Source: Paralichthys olivaceus (taxonomy: Eukaryota; Chordata; Actinopteri; Pleuronectiformes; Paralichthyidae). From it: a stretch of 64,000 bases of DNA. How positions within the stretch are numbered: position 1 is the first letter of the stretch; the number at the start of each line of letters is the position of its first letter. Below, in pieces: positions 35,701 to 46,619 of the stretch. The DNA lies in NCBI RefSeq assembly GCF_024713975.1, contig NC_091115.1, positions 623,501 to 687,500 of the forward strand, given 5' to 3'. The notes beneath the pieces are model-generated. The model worked only from the letters and a program-made list of their open reading frames with translations, was not told the DNA's origin and did not search any database. The position numbers and the translations under genes are program-made.

Positions 35701-37401
35701 GCTGTGTAAAAATGTTTTATTCTGGAAGTCAGAGCAGATTGAGGAAAAGAACGAGGGCAGACGTGACGGAGGTTGTGATTCTCACATCTGTTCATTTTCA
35801 TCAAGGTGAAAAGACACAAGATCTTTTCTGGCTCCGGTTTCTGTGACAAGTTGTTTCTTATGTTTCAGACATCGAAACTCATTTGAATGTCGTCTCACAA
35901 ACAGGTTCAGACTCACACGTTTACACGAACACATGTGGTTCAATAGCTTCATCTGTATCAGAGTTAAATCCTTTATTATTTCAATCATCATAATTTAAAA
36001 GTGAGACTCTCTATTTCTTCTTTTGATGCTTTTCTGGAAAAACCGTTTTCTTTCTTTAAATGTATTTAAACTTGTTTTGTATCAAAGAGGTTTGTTGAGA
36101 ATATTTCACATTTTCTTGGTTTAAATCAGATTCACGTCTGATCAGAGGCTCAACGAGACTCATTTGTCTGCTGGGTTGTTTTAATGGTTCAGTAGAACCT
36201 GAAGTAGAATATTTCACCTGCAGCTCAGGAGACAGAACGATGAGATGCTCGAGAACCAGCAGGACACAGTGATAACTACAGTTTTCAATGAGGCAGCAGG
36301 TTCTTCAGACTGAACCAGGTCAGAGCTGCAGCTGCGTCGTGAGGCCGGAGCTTTTCGGAGCGATGACAGACACATGACGTCGGCCCCGGGGGCCCGTGTG
36401 ACCCGTGTGACCCTTCTGCGAGGCTCCGACGTCCACACAGATCTGCTGTTGAGGGAGAACCGGGTGTTCTGTGTTTGTCTGGGCGGCGAAATGAATTTGC
36501 TTCGACCAAAGGTCAAGCTGAGGCGGATCTTTTCACGGTCGGTCCTGATCTCTGTCAAAGATCTCGTCTGACACAGGAAGAGCAACGTCTCACAGCGTTT
36601 CATGATCTGTACCTGGTGCATTGTCATGGGTCTCATTCTCATGTTCAACAACATCTGTAGTTTTATGGGATGTGACCCTCGGCTGGAGGGATGGACGGTG
36701 ACACCCCCTCCTGAATTTAGCAGCTATTTTTAGAACCTAAAGAGGGAAAATCCTGTTTGATTATTCACAGACGAGGAGGCGCAACTGCGTCATGCAACAC
36801 TTTATTCTTCTCCTGATTTCTCAGATGACAGACCACAGCGGCACGTTCGGCTCCATGTGCCACATCAGTCACGCATGAACTCACAGATTTAATTACTCAG
36901 TAATAATATTCACCACGTCTAACCCGAGATATATATATAGACAGAATGTGAGAGTGTGTGCTGGGCTGTTTGTAGTAATCAGAGCAGAGCTGCCGTTGGT
37001 GTCACAGCATCACAGCCGCAGACCCGGGAGGTCACATGCTCCCAGCTGCCAATCACAGCGGGCCTCGCTTGATTGAATTTTCTCTGTGGCCCGCCGATAA
37101 CCACGCGGCTTCCAATAAAGCCTCGGGCCGACTCGGGTGGTCGCAGATGTGTGTCAGTGCTGACGGACACGAGTGTGTGGAAACGATGTCGTTCACAGTA
37201 CGACTGAGTCTGACGGCTGTTTGCTGCTGTGCAGGTTGTGATGTGAAAACAAACGCAGAAGCTAAAAGAGGCTACGAAGCTCTTTGAGCGGGAGAGTTCT
37301 CTGATTCATTTGAATCACTCCTCTAACAAACCAGATTATTTCCTCTGTCACTATTACAGAACGTCTTGATTCATGAAACTTTATTTTGATCTCTCTCCCT
37401 C

Positions 37402-37468
<67 letters not shown>

Positions 37469-38222
37469 TATATACTGGAGTATACTGTTACCTAACCTTG
37501 GTCACACTTACTGGGAGGCATGACTCTGTGCTTTGGTCACTGTGGTGATGTAACACTGCAAACCTCTGCAGAATCTGCGGCGCTCAGGCAGAGCGCTGGT
37601 GTTGGACACAATCAGTTCATGTCTCCTGTGACTCTGTTGAGCGTCTCTGCAGAAGACGGTCTCATCTCCATCACACTTCCCTCTCAGCGAGGACGAGGGT
37701 GTGAAGTCGTGGGCGGAGCTGAATGTTCTTTCATTCATCTCAGAACGATTCTGCCCAAAGATTTATTTCACAAACACAACGACAGCAGAACATTTTGGTC
37801 TTTGAATGAAATTCACAACATTAACGAGCCACGTTCACAAACACGTTCATACATGTAAACATTCAGGTTCCACACTGTCCACGTCTGTGTCTGTCCTTCT
37901 GTGAAGTCTGTGACCTTCACTCACGTGTCTCTGTGTCTGTCCTTGTGTGTCCTGAGGACCAATCAGCTAATGACTGTCACCTGCACTGATTGATCCTGTG
38001 GTGCAGGTGAAGGTGCTCTCCCTGTGACTCCACCAAATTCTGTTGCTTTGGATTAAACAGGACATTTTTAAATTCCTCTGGATTAAGTGGAGACTTTTAT
38101 TTTTAAGGGGTCAGGTTTTATGTGATTTTTTACATGTTCCCAGTTTTTAATCTGGTTTTTAGGAACTTAAGTTTATAGCTTTACTTTCTCTGTTTGTCTG
38201 GACTGTCTCACTCAGTGAATCC
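30932..38222. other. Intergenic DNA, no gene seen
   Basis: Mostly AT-rich unique-looking sequence. It contains (CA)n near 32690-32736, a 10-bp hairpin at 33633-33660, a (GAT)-rich patch near 34891-34925, a small AT run near 36929, and (TA)n at 37409-37463. Open frames here are short and match nothing I know. Confidence 0.5.
37409..37463. repeat. (TA)n microsatellite
   Basis: About 27 TA units. Confidence 0.95.
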
Positions 38223-38330
38223 TCATGAATTCAGTGGTCGGCTAACGGTTCCTCTAGCGCCACCCTGAGGTGAGCATTTGTGGTTTTTAATGAAATATCT
38301 CATCAGAAATGGATGAATTGAAATAATGTT
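38223..38330. repeat. Teleost interspersed repeat fragment
   Basis: The segment containing CTCTAGCGCCACCCTGAGGT and CATTTGTGGTTTTTAATGAA, then a GGATGAATTG-type tail, resembles a frequent teleost dispersed repeat. The family is uncertain. Confidence 0.4.
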
Positions 38331-39479
38331 TAGTTTGTAAATTAAGATTTGATTTTAATAACTAAAGTTCTACTCTGACTGAAATGTTTACTCCTCCAAC
38401 TCACAAATTCCCATGAGCCTCTGCTGTACCTTCCACAGTTCTATAAAGATCACGTTGGTCTTAATTTATAGTTTTGGGGGCGACTGGTCTTATTGTGAAA
38501 GGACAGGATATGAACTGAGGAAGAGTCTGAAGTGGTTCAGTCTGAATGAGGCCGAGAAACTGAGTGTTTAGTTTCTGTCGTGCACCAACATGGATCTCAC
38601 TGGAGCTGGTGCACATGTGTGATGTAGTGTGACGGCTGCAGGCCTCCTCTCAACCGCCCGTCACTGTCAGATTTCCCATAATTCCTGTCTATGCAGGAAG
38701 CAGGCGGACCCGAGGATTATGTAGGTTGGGTGTGAAAACAGATTTGGATATGGTCAATTTCTGCCTCCAGAGTTGAGATGTGTGATGTTTTCCCTCCGCT
38801 GGGATCTGAAGAGTGAACAGACCCTTTTTAAAACTCGTGTCGGTGTTGGTCACAAAAACACTTTGGCTCAGGCTAAGTCGGCTGCAGCACCGAGCCGACC
38901 GATGCTGGAACCTCTCCTGCTGCAGGATTTGCGGTGTCTGTTATTAAGTACATAATGCTCAGCGCTGCGTGATCCTCCGGCCTTCCTCACAGCCCGAGGG
39001 CAGCGAGGGCCTCTGCTGAAAACACATCTTGATTTTAAAAACACCAAAAACACTGCATTTGAAACGCAGTGTGTTCTGATGTCAGATCTTCACAGTCTTT
39101 TCTCTCAAATCAGATTTTTGAAAGTAGATTTCTAAACATTAGTTTTGATGTTTGGCAGAATTCTTACGTTCTGTTCTTCCTCTTATGAACCGTTACCACT
39201 GGGACGTCTCATTGTTCATCTGTCACCTCGTGCTTCATAAAAGCTCGACACTAATTCATATCTCAAAGAATGAATAACGGTGATGTGGTGACCTTTGCCC
39301 TCCAAAGGCTGAAAGTCAAGGTCAGAACGTTTTTCTACAGGGAAATTAGTAACCATGGCAACCACGAATCAATCCTAATTCGAAGGGAAACCAAATAAAA
39401 AAAATCTCCCACTCTGTGAGATGTAAAAAAAAAACCACCCTGTAGGTTAGCGTGATGTTTCACAATGAATCATCACATC

Positions 39480-39482
<3 letters not shown>

Positions 39483-39535
<53 letters not shown>

Positions 39536-39540
39536 ACACA
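39483..39540. repeat. (CA)n microsatellite
   Basis: A CA run of about 28 units with one CT interruption. Confidence 0.95.
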
Positions 39541-39773
39541 CTGGCTGTTCTCTGTGCAGATATTCTCTCTGTGTAGTTTGTTTCCATCGTACAATTTAAA
39601 AGAACAGACAACTGTAAAAATGTCTTTTCACCTCAATGTTAAATCAACATGAGAGGAAGAAAAGAAAGAGACACAAGCTGCTTCTCTCCTCAGGATGTTA
39701 ACAAACTCAGTTCTTCATCATCAAGTCGGTTTCAGGACAAAACTCAACAAGAACCAGACTCAGAGAAATCCTG

Positions 39774-39789
39774 CAGCGCCCTCTGGTGG
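39774..39789 (-). promoter_or_regulatory. CTCF-like motif
   Basis: On the minus strand this reads CCACCAGAGGGCGCTG, an excellent match to the CTCF consensus. It faces the plus-oriented motifs at 15183 and 17150 across kcna5. Motif-based only. Confidence 0.5.
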
Positions 39790-42700
39790 TTTGTAATAAG
39801 ACTCATGAGTATTTACAAAATACTTCAACCAGCAGTGGTGCAGGAACAACTCAGATCCTTTACTGACGTTAAAGTACAACATCAATGCTCCGGTACAAGT
39901 AAATATCCAGAATTTAACCATCAAGTACATAAATATTATTTTTCCAGTAACAGACAGAACCTGAGTCGAGGTCGTATTATTCCATCACAGGAGAACCGGA
40001 CGCCGGTTCATCCACCAGCACATCAGACAATTATCTTCACAGAACGCATCTGAAATGATTTACTGACTGAAGCTGATGTGACCATGAGAACAAAGCAGAA
40101 CATCTATTCAGCAGAAACCGTGTTAAACAAGAGTAAAGTTATTTATTAATTTATAGAAGTAATAATCTAAACTGAAGATCTGGAGAACGAAACAAGATGA
40201 ATGAGATTCTACCTGTTCGTTCAGGATCTTTGACTCGTCCTCCGCTGGGGGACGGAGGTGTTTTGGTTTGTGGGAACATGGGACATGATCGTAGCAAGAA
40301 CATGTGACCTGTGCTTTGTTTTTCCCTTTTCCCCAAATTAAAAAAACAAGTCATTCTTCATGAACAACCAGAAGTTACTGAAGGAATGTGACTGAAGGCC
40401 TCATCCCTCATTTCTGGATTGACACTGACTATATAATGTATTTAATGGTGTCATGGCCGTTAACGATTCATTCAACAGCTCGTCAAGCTTCTCATCGTCT
40501 GGCTCATCATTGTGCTGCGTTTTATTTGATCTTATCACAAAGAAATAAAGCCGTCTGAGATAACGAGCTAGCACCCTCGTTAGCCTAGCGTGGTCACCAG
40601 TGGGACGATAAGTTCACACGGTTCATTCAAATGACCATTTCTTTGTGTCATTGACTAAAAGGCTTAAAAACTGTGAGAGCTTAATCTCTTTTGTATCCTC
40701 CGGCTCCTCAAAGCTCAGATACATGAAAACAGCTTGTGATGAGTTCACCTGTGCAGGTAACTCCCATCCAATCGTTTCTCCTCCTCTTAACGTCGGTTAG
40801 GTTGAAATCTTTAAATCCTCCCGAGTCCAGGCTGATTTAAAAACCTGCTGCTGACGACACGTGAGCAGAACACACTCAGTTCAATATCTCGGTTTAAATT
40901 AAATCTGCAGAATAAATGAAGAATCGTTCGTGGCGAAGGATTCACGTGCTTTCTCTCTCGGGACGTCACCTCGTGTGTGTGGCGTCGGAGGCCACGTTGA
41001 CTCCTCCTTGGAGAGCGTTGGGTGAGGAAGTGAAGGAGGGAAAGTTCTCCTTCCTGCTGGATTTGGCCCAGCGAGCTGCTGCTGCATATGCTGCAGTGGA
41101 TTACACTGATCCAACTTAATGCCTAAGACCATGCAATCATTCATAACTACAGGAGCTGTTGAGGGCACAGCCATGGACGCTCCAGGCACCATCTGCCGCT
41201 GCAGGAGGATTAACTTCGAGGAAGATGTTGAAAAAGGTGGGGGGTGGGAGGACACTGTCCACCAGACTGTCTCTGGGATCCCAACATTTTGATACAACCT
41301 GAAACAGCCGATTGTCCCAGGTTTACTTTCAGCTACACACACACATGCTGTGATTATTCAGAACCCGTAAAGATGATTTAAGGTCATAAACGATGATTTA
41401 TTCCTTGATTATTAAATCAAACATCGTTTCTATAGATCTGTAGATGAACTGTCCATCTGTCTGTCTGTCCATCTGTCTGGTCTCTGAGCTGAGATGTTGT
41501 GTTTGTGTCTCCACAGAGAGTCGAAGCCCTGCCCTCCGACCATCAGGAGAGTTCACCACAGGATCCCGTCTCCCTGGAAACTAAAACACTCACACACATT
41601 TTTGGAACTTTGTGCCTTCAACCAAAATTCACCAGTGAAACTTCTGAAGCTTTTTTTTTTTTTTGCATCTTTTGTTAGTTTTTCATCTGAGCAGGACGGA
41701 GGATCAGTCCGCCTGATGTGGGAGGGCCTGGGATTGTGCTGCTTTGTCTCTCTGGAGAAAAGAAAAAGAAAACCGAACCAGGACATGAAACTTCTGATTA
41801 TTTTAATGTCCTAAAATGTTCTTCTTTTTTTTACTAATAGTGTCAGTGATTTACTTCATATCAGAAGAAATCCCTTGCTGTGCAATATCAGTCGATATTT
41901 ATGTGAAGTTGTCATGTGGATGTAGACTTCGGACAAACTTTTTGGTTTATTTTTGTAACGATGTTTTCCTGATTTCTATTTTTCTAAAACGATAAGACAG
42001 ATGAGGAGAGAAAAAAAAATATGTTGAAGGGAGCGAAGACGTTTGGTTGTTGCTAAAAGACGATTTGTTCAAGTTAAGTTTTCCTCAACTACATTCCCTC
42101 CTGCTCGGACCAGAGCCAAAGCCATAGCCTATCTCAGAAACGGATGCACCAGACATTTAAACACACCAGGGGCCCGAACAGCCAGATGCATTCAGGGTCT
42201 GCGGGGCCAACACAGGCTCGCTGTGTCAGCTCGTCTCAGCCGTGGGACTGTTTGAGCGGTGATCTGGTTTCTACTGTTACGTTCAGGGGCTTGAATCTGA
42301 AATATTTAGTATTCTCTACCTTTGTGTGGCCTGTTCTTCTTGCTGTTATTTTGTACTTCCTCCTACATATCAGTCGAGCAACTATAAGTGACATATATGT
42401 GTGTGTGTGCACGTCGGAGAGGATGAGAGAGTGGGAGGTGAAATACTGTAAATTCTCAAATAAAAGACAAACCACGATCAGGTGTCATTGAAGACACAAC
42501 TCACAGAGTTAACAGATTTTTAAAAAGCCAGCAGTTAATTGGTTTGTGACTGAAATCCACACATTTGATTTGTTTTTAAAAGTTAAAGATGTAAAAAAAA
42601 AAGTCAACAGATGCAACAGGAACAAACAGGATGGTTCAGGTTATTTCAGTTGGCGGGTTCACACCCTGCTCTGCTAATTGTAATATTATATATAGATTGA

Positions 42701-43675
42701 TATATAGAGTTAGAGTTAGTCCTATAACCTCTCATGCAGCTTCAGGAAAATACTTTAACAAGTCCCAGAACTAACCCTCAGGTTTTATCTGACAAAAGAT
42801 ATTTTCAATACAATCTTTGACAAACGATCAGTAAAAAATACTACAGGTACTTCCAGAGACTCTTCAAACCATTTGGATGAAAAAATATGTTTCAGTATTA
42901 GAAATATTTATACTTATTTATATTTGTTATTCGTTGTACGAGCTGTGACTGTTTCCAATCCAAACGGACATGGCAGCTAGCATCCACACATGTAACGCTC
43001 AATTCATGTGACATGGACCAAACAGTTAAAGTTAATTTATTTGATTCTATATTTTTATACACAATAATATATTTATTGAATGCTTCTGGGGGACATGTGT
43101 AATTTCTGGAGACATAGAAATACGAGTTTAAAATCTTTATTTTGCAGCAATCAGATCTGTTTTTTTCATCCAGATGTTTTTGAGGACGTTCGACTGAAAA
43201 ACTAAATGTTTGTTAGATTTGTGCCTTGATATCTGAAGGAGCTTCACCTGGATCTGTTTTGGAACCTGTCAGCGTGTGTCAGCGCATCAGTTCTGTGCAG
43301 GGACGTTCACTGGTGTGTCAGATTTACTAATTAATCCCAGTTAACGATGCTGTGGCCTCAGTTAACTGGTCTGGTATCGTAGGTCCTATGTTTTCCATCA
43401 GACTAGCAGAAGTCAAATGTATGATTTCGATCAATTAGCCTGAACTGGCTGAGGAGCTGATTACACGTAATTTACATTTAGGAATATAAATAAAAATTAT
43501 CAAATACAATCATGCGACTATTTGAGAATTTACAGTAACTCCAGTTTTATTGTTTCAACCCTGTTTTCTGCCGTCGTGAATCGTGTTCTGTGAATCCTTG
43601 AAGCTGCTATCCATGTAATGTGTAGATGGGAGATATCCAGCCTTATCCCTGACGTCCTATCAGCATCCTCCATAT

Positions 43676-43680
<5 letters not shown>

Positions 43681-43716
<36 letters not shown>
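43681..43716. repeat. (CA)n microsatellite
   Basis: About 18 CA units. Confidence 0.95.
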
Positions 43717-43720
<4 letters not shown>

Positions 43721-45380
43721 TTATTCTTCAGGCGTATTGATTTCAGTTTCATGCATCAGTGATTCACTTGCCTCAGTTTGTGCCTTTCAGGGATTTGTCG
43801 CTTTCACAACAACAAGACTTTTCTGTCGTGTTTCAGCTCAGTGGTTTTATTTTTCACCAGTTTTTCAAAGTGAATCTTTATTTATTCAAGCAAACAACTA
43901 CTTTAAAGGATGTTGCCAAAAGTATGAGGGCTGCAAACCTCAATCTGTGATAGTGGAACATATAATTAAATTGATTATTTATTATTAAGAGACAAATGAA
44001 CCTTTAAATTCCTTGTGATTGTGAGGTAAAAATGATCTGCATGAAAAAAAATATGTTCTATTGTTGTTTGGTTCTTCAAGGACGTGAGGATGTTTTGAGT
44101 GACTGACCAGTGGAAGATCATTTGTTCTCCAGTCGATACGGAATCAGAAGAACGTGGGTCGATGCATCAGTTTGAAGACGTAATAAACAGAAACACTTGT
44201 TCAACTCAGTCACAGGAAAGTGTTCGAGACTTTCCTCCACATTGTTCAAACTCCACAGAGTTGGCAGGATGAAGAAAGTGTAAATCCTCAGTCTCAGGTC
44301 GGGATTAACGATAATATGTGGACAGACGTTTGAGAAAATGATCCTGACAAAACAGAAAAATATCAGTTTCCTCCTTTGTGTCGTCGGTTTGTAAAAACTT
44401 TACACTCAACTAAACCATATGAAACATTTCATGACACAACATATCTCAAGGAATTCAGAAAACCTCTCATGAAGTTTGACGAGAGCTGCACTTCTTTTTT
44501 TTCTGCGACTGGATCATAACAACCAAAAACCCCTCAAAGGCACAAACTGCTCCACAAGTTAGTTTCAACTAAATCCTCTTTTACAGCATTTTGACACGTT
44601 GCTTGAAAAGCAAGTGCAGGAAAAGTGTTTGTTTTCTTTTTTTAACGGTAGTTATAATTTTTTATTGCATGGTTTTGACTGAATTCCGCCCTATGATGAT
44701 GTTCTGCCAACAGTAGTGGAGGTAGTGTCCCTTCTGTGTGGAGTCAGTAGACTTTGCTGCCTGTGAGTGTGAACCGTCTGTCGAGCTGCCTCCGTCCATC
44801 AAGTACCTTTACTGACACCGTTCCCCAAAACAACGCTGCCAAACTGGTCTGAATAAGCCAAATTTTTTTCTGACGTTCTCTGTGTATAGGTGGTTTAAGT
44901 GTATGACAAGTTAAACCTCATCCCGTCAATGTTACATTGTGTTTTTAACAAAAAAGAATCCTGTTTGTTAAAATGTTGATAATATATGCAGAAGAGTTAC
45001 GAAATAAACTGAAACAAACTCTGTGTCTTTGACTGAGGCGAGAGAGTAATTCAGTGTTTGGCCACTTGATGGCGCCAGTGAAGTGCATCTGAATCAGATC
45101 AGAGCAAAACTCAAACACTTCCTGTTTGAACACTTTTATCGAAACAGTAACAAAAATAAATGTACAATATTTACATTATCACATGAAGAGAGAAACAACA
45201 GGTGTTGACAAAGATGAGCTGTTGTTTGTGAATCTTTGTTTCATCGTAACAAGTTTTAGTGAATTCAGTTTGATTTTAAGTCTTTGAATCTGTTTCTGAC
45301 GACTGAACTTCTGACTTTAGACGTCACTGATCAAAGAGTCAAATAAGTGAGTTGATGTACGCAGATGAAGTAGAACAGTC

Positions 45381-45580
45381 AGTAAAGTTAGTAAATAAAG
45401 TTAGAGTACAGTCAGTAAAGTTAGTAAATAAAGTTAGAGTAGAGTTAGAGTACAGTTAGTAAAGTTAGAGTACAGTCAGTAAAGTTAGTAAATAAAGTTA
45501 GAGTACAGTTAGAGTACAGTTAGTAAAGTTAGTAAATAAAGTTAGAGTAGAGTTAGTAAAGTTAGTAAATAAAGTTGTAG
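45381..45580. repeat. Degenerate minisatellite (AGTTAGTAAA / AGTTAGAGTA units)
   Basis: A mosaic of GTTAGTAAATAAA and GTTAGAGTACA units in direct orientation, ending about 90 bp before the H1 stem-loop on the 3' side of H1. It may lie in the H1 termination region. Confidence 0.8.
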
Positions 45581-45672
45581 TAGTACTATCAGAAGTACAG
45601 TGTGACACAAAGTTAGTAGAAGCTCGTGATCAGACACGTGACTGGACTTCAGCTCTAGAACAAACAGGTGGT

Positions 45673-45688
45673 GGCTCTGAGAAGAGCC
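45673..45688 (-). promoter_or_regulatory. H1 histone mRNA 3' stem-loop
   Basis: On the minus strand this reads GGCTCTTCTCAGAGCC: a six-base-pair stem with a UCUC loop, followed by ACCACC. This is the SLBP-binding element of replication-dependent histone mRNAs. It is 176 nt from the H1 stop, far more than in the neighbouring histone genes. Confidence 0.93.
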
Positions 45689-45702
45689 GTTTGTTTTCTG
45701 CA

Positions 45703-45761
45703 CCTCCTCCTCTTCCTCCTCCTCCTCCTCCTCCTCTTCCTCTTCTTCCTCCTCCTCCTCC

Positions 45762-45793
<32 letters not shown>

Positions 45794-45875
45794 TTCTTCC
45801 TCCTCCTCCTCCTCCTCCTCTTCTTCTTCCTCCTCCTCTTCCTCCTCCTCCTCCTCTTCTTCTTCTACTTCCTCT
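45703..45875. repeat. Purine/pyrimidine microsatellite overlapping the end of H1
   Basis: The plus strand is pyrimidine-only (TCC/TTC units) from 45703 to 45875 except for the single A at 45867. That base is the T of the H1 TAG stop on the minus strand. The tract fills almost the whole H1 3' UTR. Confidence 0.95.
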
Positions 45876-46461
45876 GGGCTGTCCTCCTGCTGCTGGTGGG
45901 TTTGGCCTTGACTGCCAGCGGCTTCTTCGGGCTCTTCCTGGGCGGGGCCACCTTCTTCTTCGTCACCTTCCTTGCAGCCGGAGCTTTAGGCCCCTCCTCC
46001 TCCTCCTTCTTCTTCTTCTTCGCTGGGGCGCTGGGAGACTTGGTCTTGCTGGCCACGCCCCCCTTCTTGACCGGGCTCTTCTTCGGGCTCGCGGGCTTCT
46101 TGGCTCTGGACGCGGGCTTCTTCTTCGCGGGCTTCGGCGCCACCTTCCTGGGCTTGTGGACGGGTTTGCTCGCCCTGAAGGACCCGGAGGCTCCGGCGCC
46201 TGTGAGCTGAACCAGGAACCCGTCCACCTGCAGCTTCTTGACGGCGCGTTTGATGTGGACGCCCCTGTGCTCCACGTCGTAGCCCGCCGCCGCCAGCTCC
46301 CTCTTCAGGGCGATGTAAGAGAGACCCTTCCGCTGGCTGGAGGCCTTCACCGCCTTCAGGATCAGCTCCCCGGCACTGGGTCCGCTCGGAGCGGCCTTGC
46401 GGCTCTTCTTCTTCGGGGCTTTGGGCGCAGCGGCTGCAGCTGGAGCGACTTCTTCTGCCAT
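45865..46461 (-). CDS. h1: Linker histone H1 (divergent)
   Basis: A 198-aa linker histone that binds nucleosomal linker DNA and compacts chromatin. It has a short Ala/Lys N-tail, a winged-helix globular domain at about 27-100 ending in GAGASGSFR (88-96), and a Lys/Pro/Ala C-tail with SPKK-type sites at 125-132 and 177-180. The start is the internal ATG at 46461 (MAEEVAPAA, typical of fish H1). An in-frame ATG at 46524 lies upstream of the TATA-like box and adds atypical residues. Oddities: usual fish H1 has KNNSR after GGYDVE, but here GYDVE is followed by HRGVHIK. The tail also carries an acidic run EEEE (153-156), and the stop codon interrupts a purine repeat. The promoter has an H1 box. 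It is the last gene of the quintet in transcription order. A replication-dependent H1 variant is the best reading; tissue specificity cannot be told. Confidence 0.92.
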   Translation of the reverse strand: MAEEVAPAAAAAPKAPKKKSRKAAPSGPSAGELILKAVKASSQRKGLSYIALKRELAAAGYDVEHRGVHIKRAVKKLQVDGFLVQLTGAGASGSFRASKPVHKPRKVAPKPAKKKPASRAKKPASPKKSPVKKGGVASKTKSPSAPAKKKKKEEEEGPKAPAARKVTKKKVAPPRKSPKKPLAVKAKPTSSRRTAQRK

Positions 46462-46508
46462 CGTGACGTGAAGCTCGACTCTGATGCGGATCCCAGCGCA
46501 GACACGGG

Positions 46509-46516
46509 TACTTAAA
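46509..46516 (-). promoter_or_regulatory. H1 TATA-like box
   Basis: TTTAAGTA on the minus strand, 48-55 bp upstream of the chosen H1 ATG. A transcription start about 25-30 bp downstream leaves a short leader, as expected for histone genes, and excludes the upstream ATG at 46524. Confidence 0.55.
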
Positions 46517-46563
46517 CGCACCATGAGAACCGTGGAGACTCAAGCTGCTGCTGCGGGAACACT

Positions 46564-46570
46564 TGTGTTT
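46564..46570 (-). promoter_or_regulatory. H1 box (AAACACA)
   Basis: AAACACA on the minus strand about 103-109 bp upstream of the H1 ATG. This is the conserved H1-specific proximal promoter element of vertebrate replication-dependent H1 genes, and it sits at the expected distance from the TATA-like box. Confidence 0.75.
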
Positions 46571-46619
46571 TCTCTTCGACAACAAACGTCTCAAATTCTG
46601 TTTTGCTGGAAACAACAAC

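Larger units (their letters stand above)
38331..45380. other. Intergenic DNA before the histone block
   Basis: No gene was recognised. It includes (CA)n at 39483-39540, poly-T at about 41650-41664, (CA)n at 43681-43716 and a CTCF-like site at 39774. A 147-codon minus-strand frame at 40899-41342 has no recognised family. Confidence 0.5.

Noticed and set aside
40899-41342. A 147-codon minus-strand frame
   Set aside because: No recognised domain, no splice or promoter signals, and composition unlike the nearby genes; possibly part of an old repeat.
46462-46524. N-terminal extension of H1 from the ATG at 46524
   Set aside because: It would start upstream of the likely transcription start set by the TATA-like box, and the added residues do not resemble H1.
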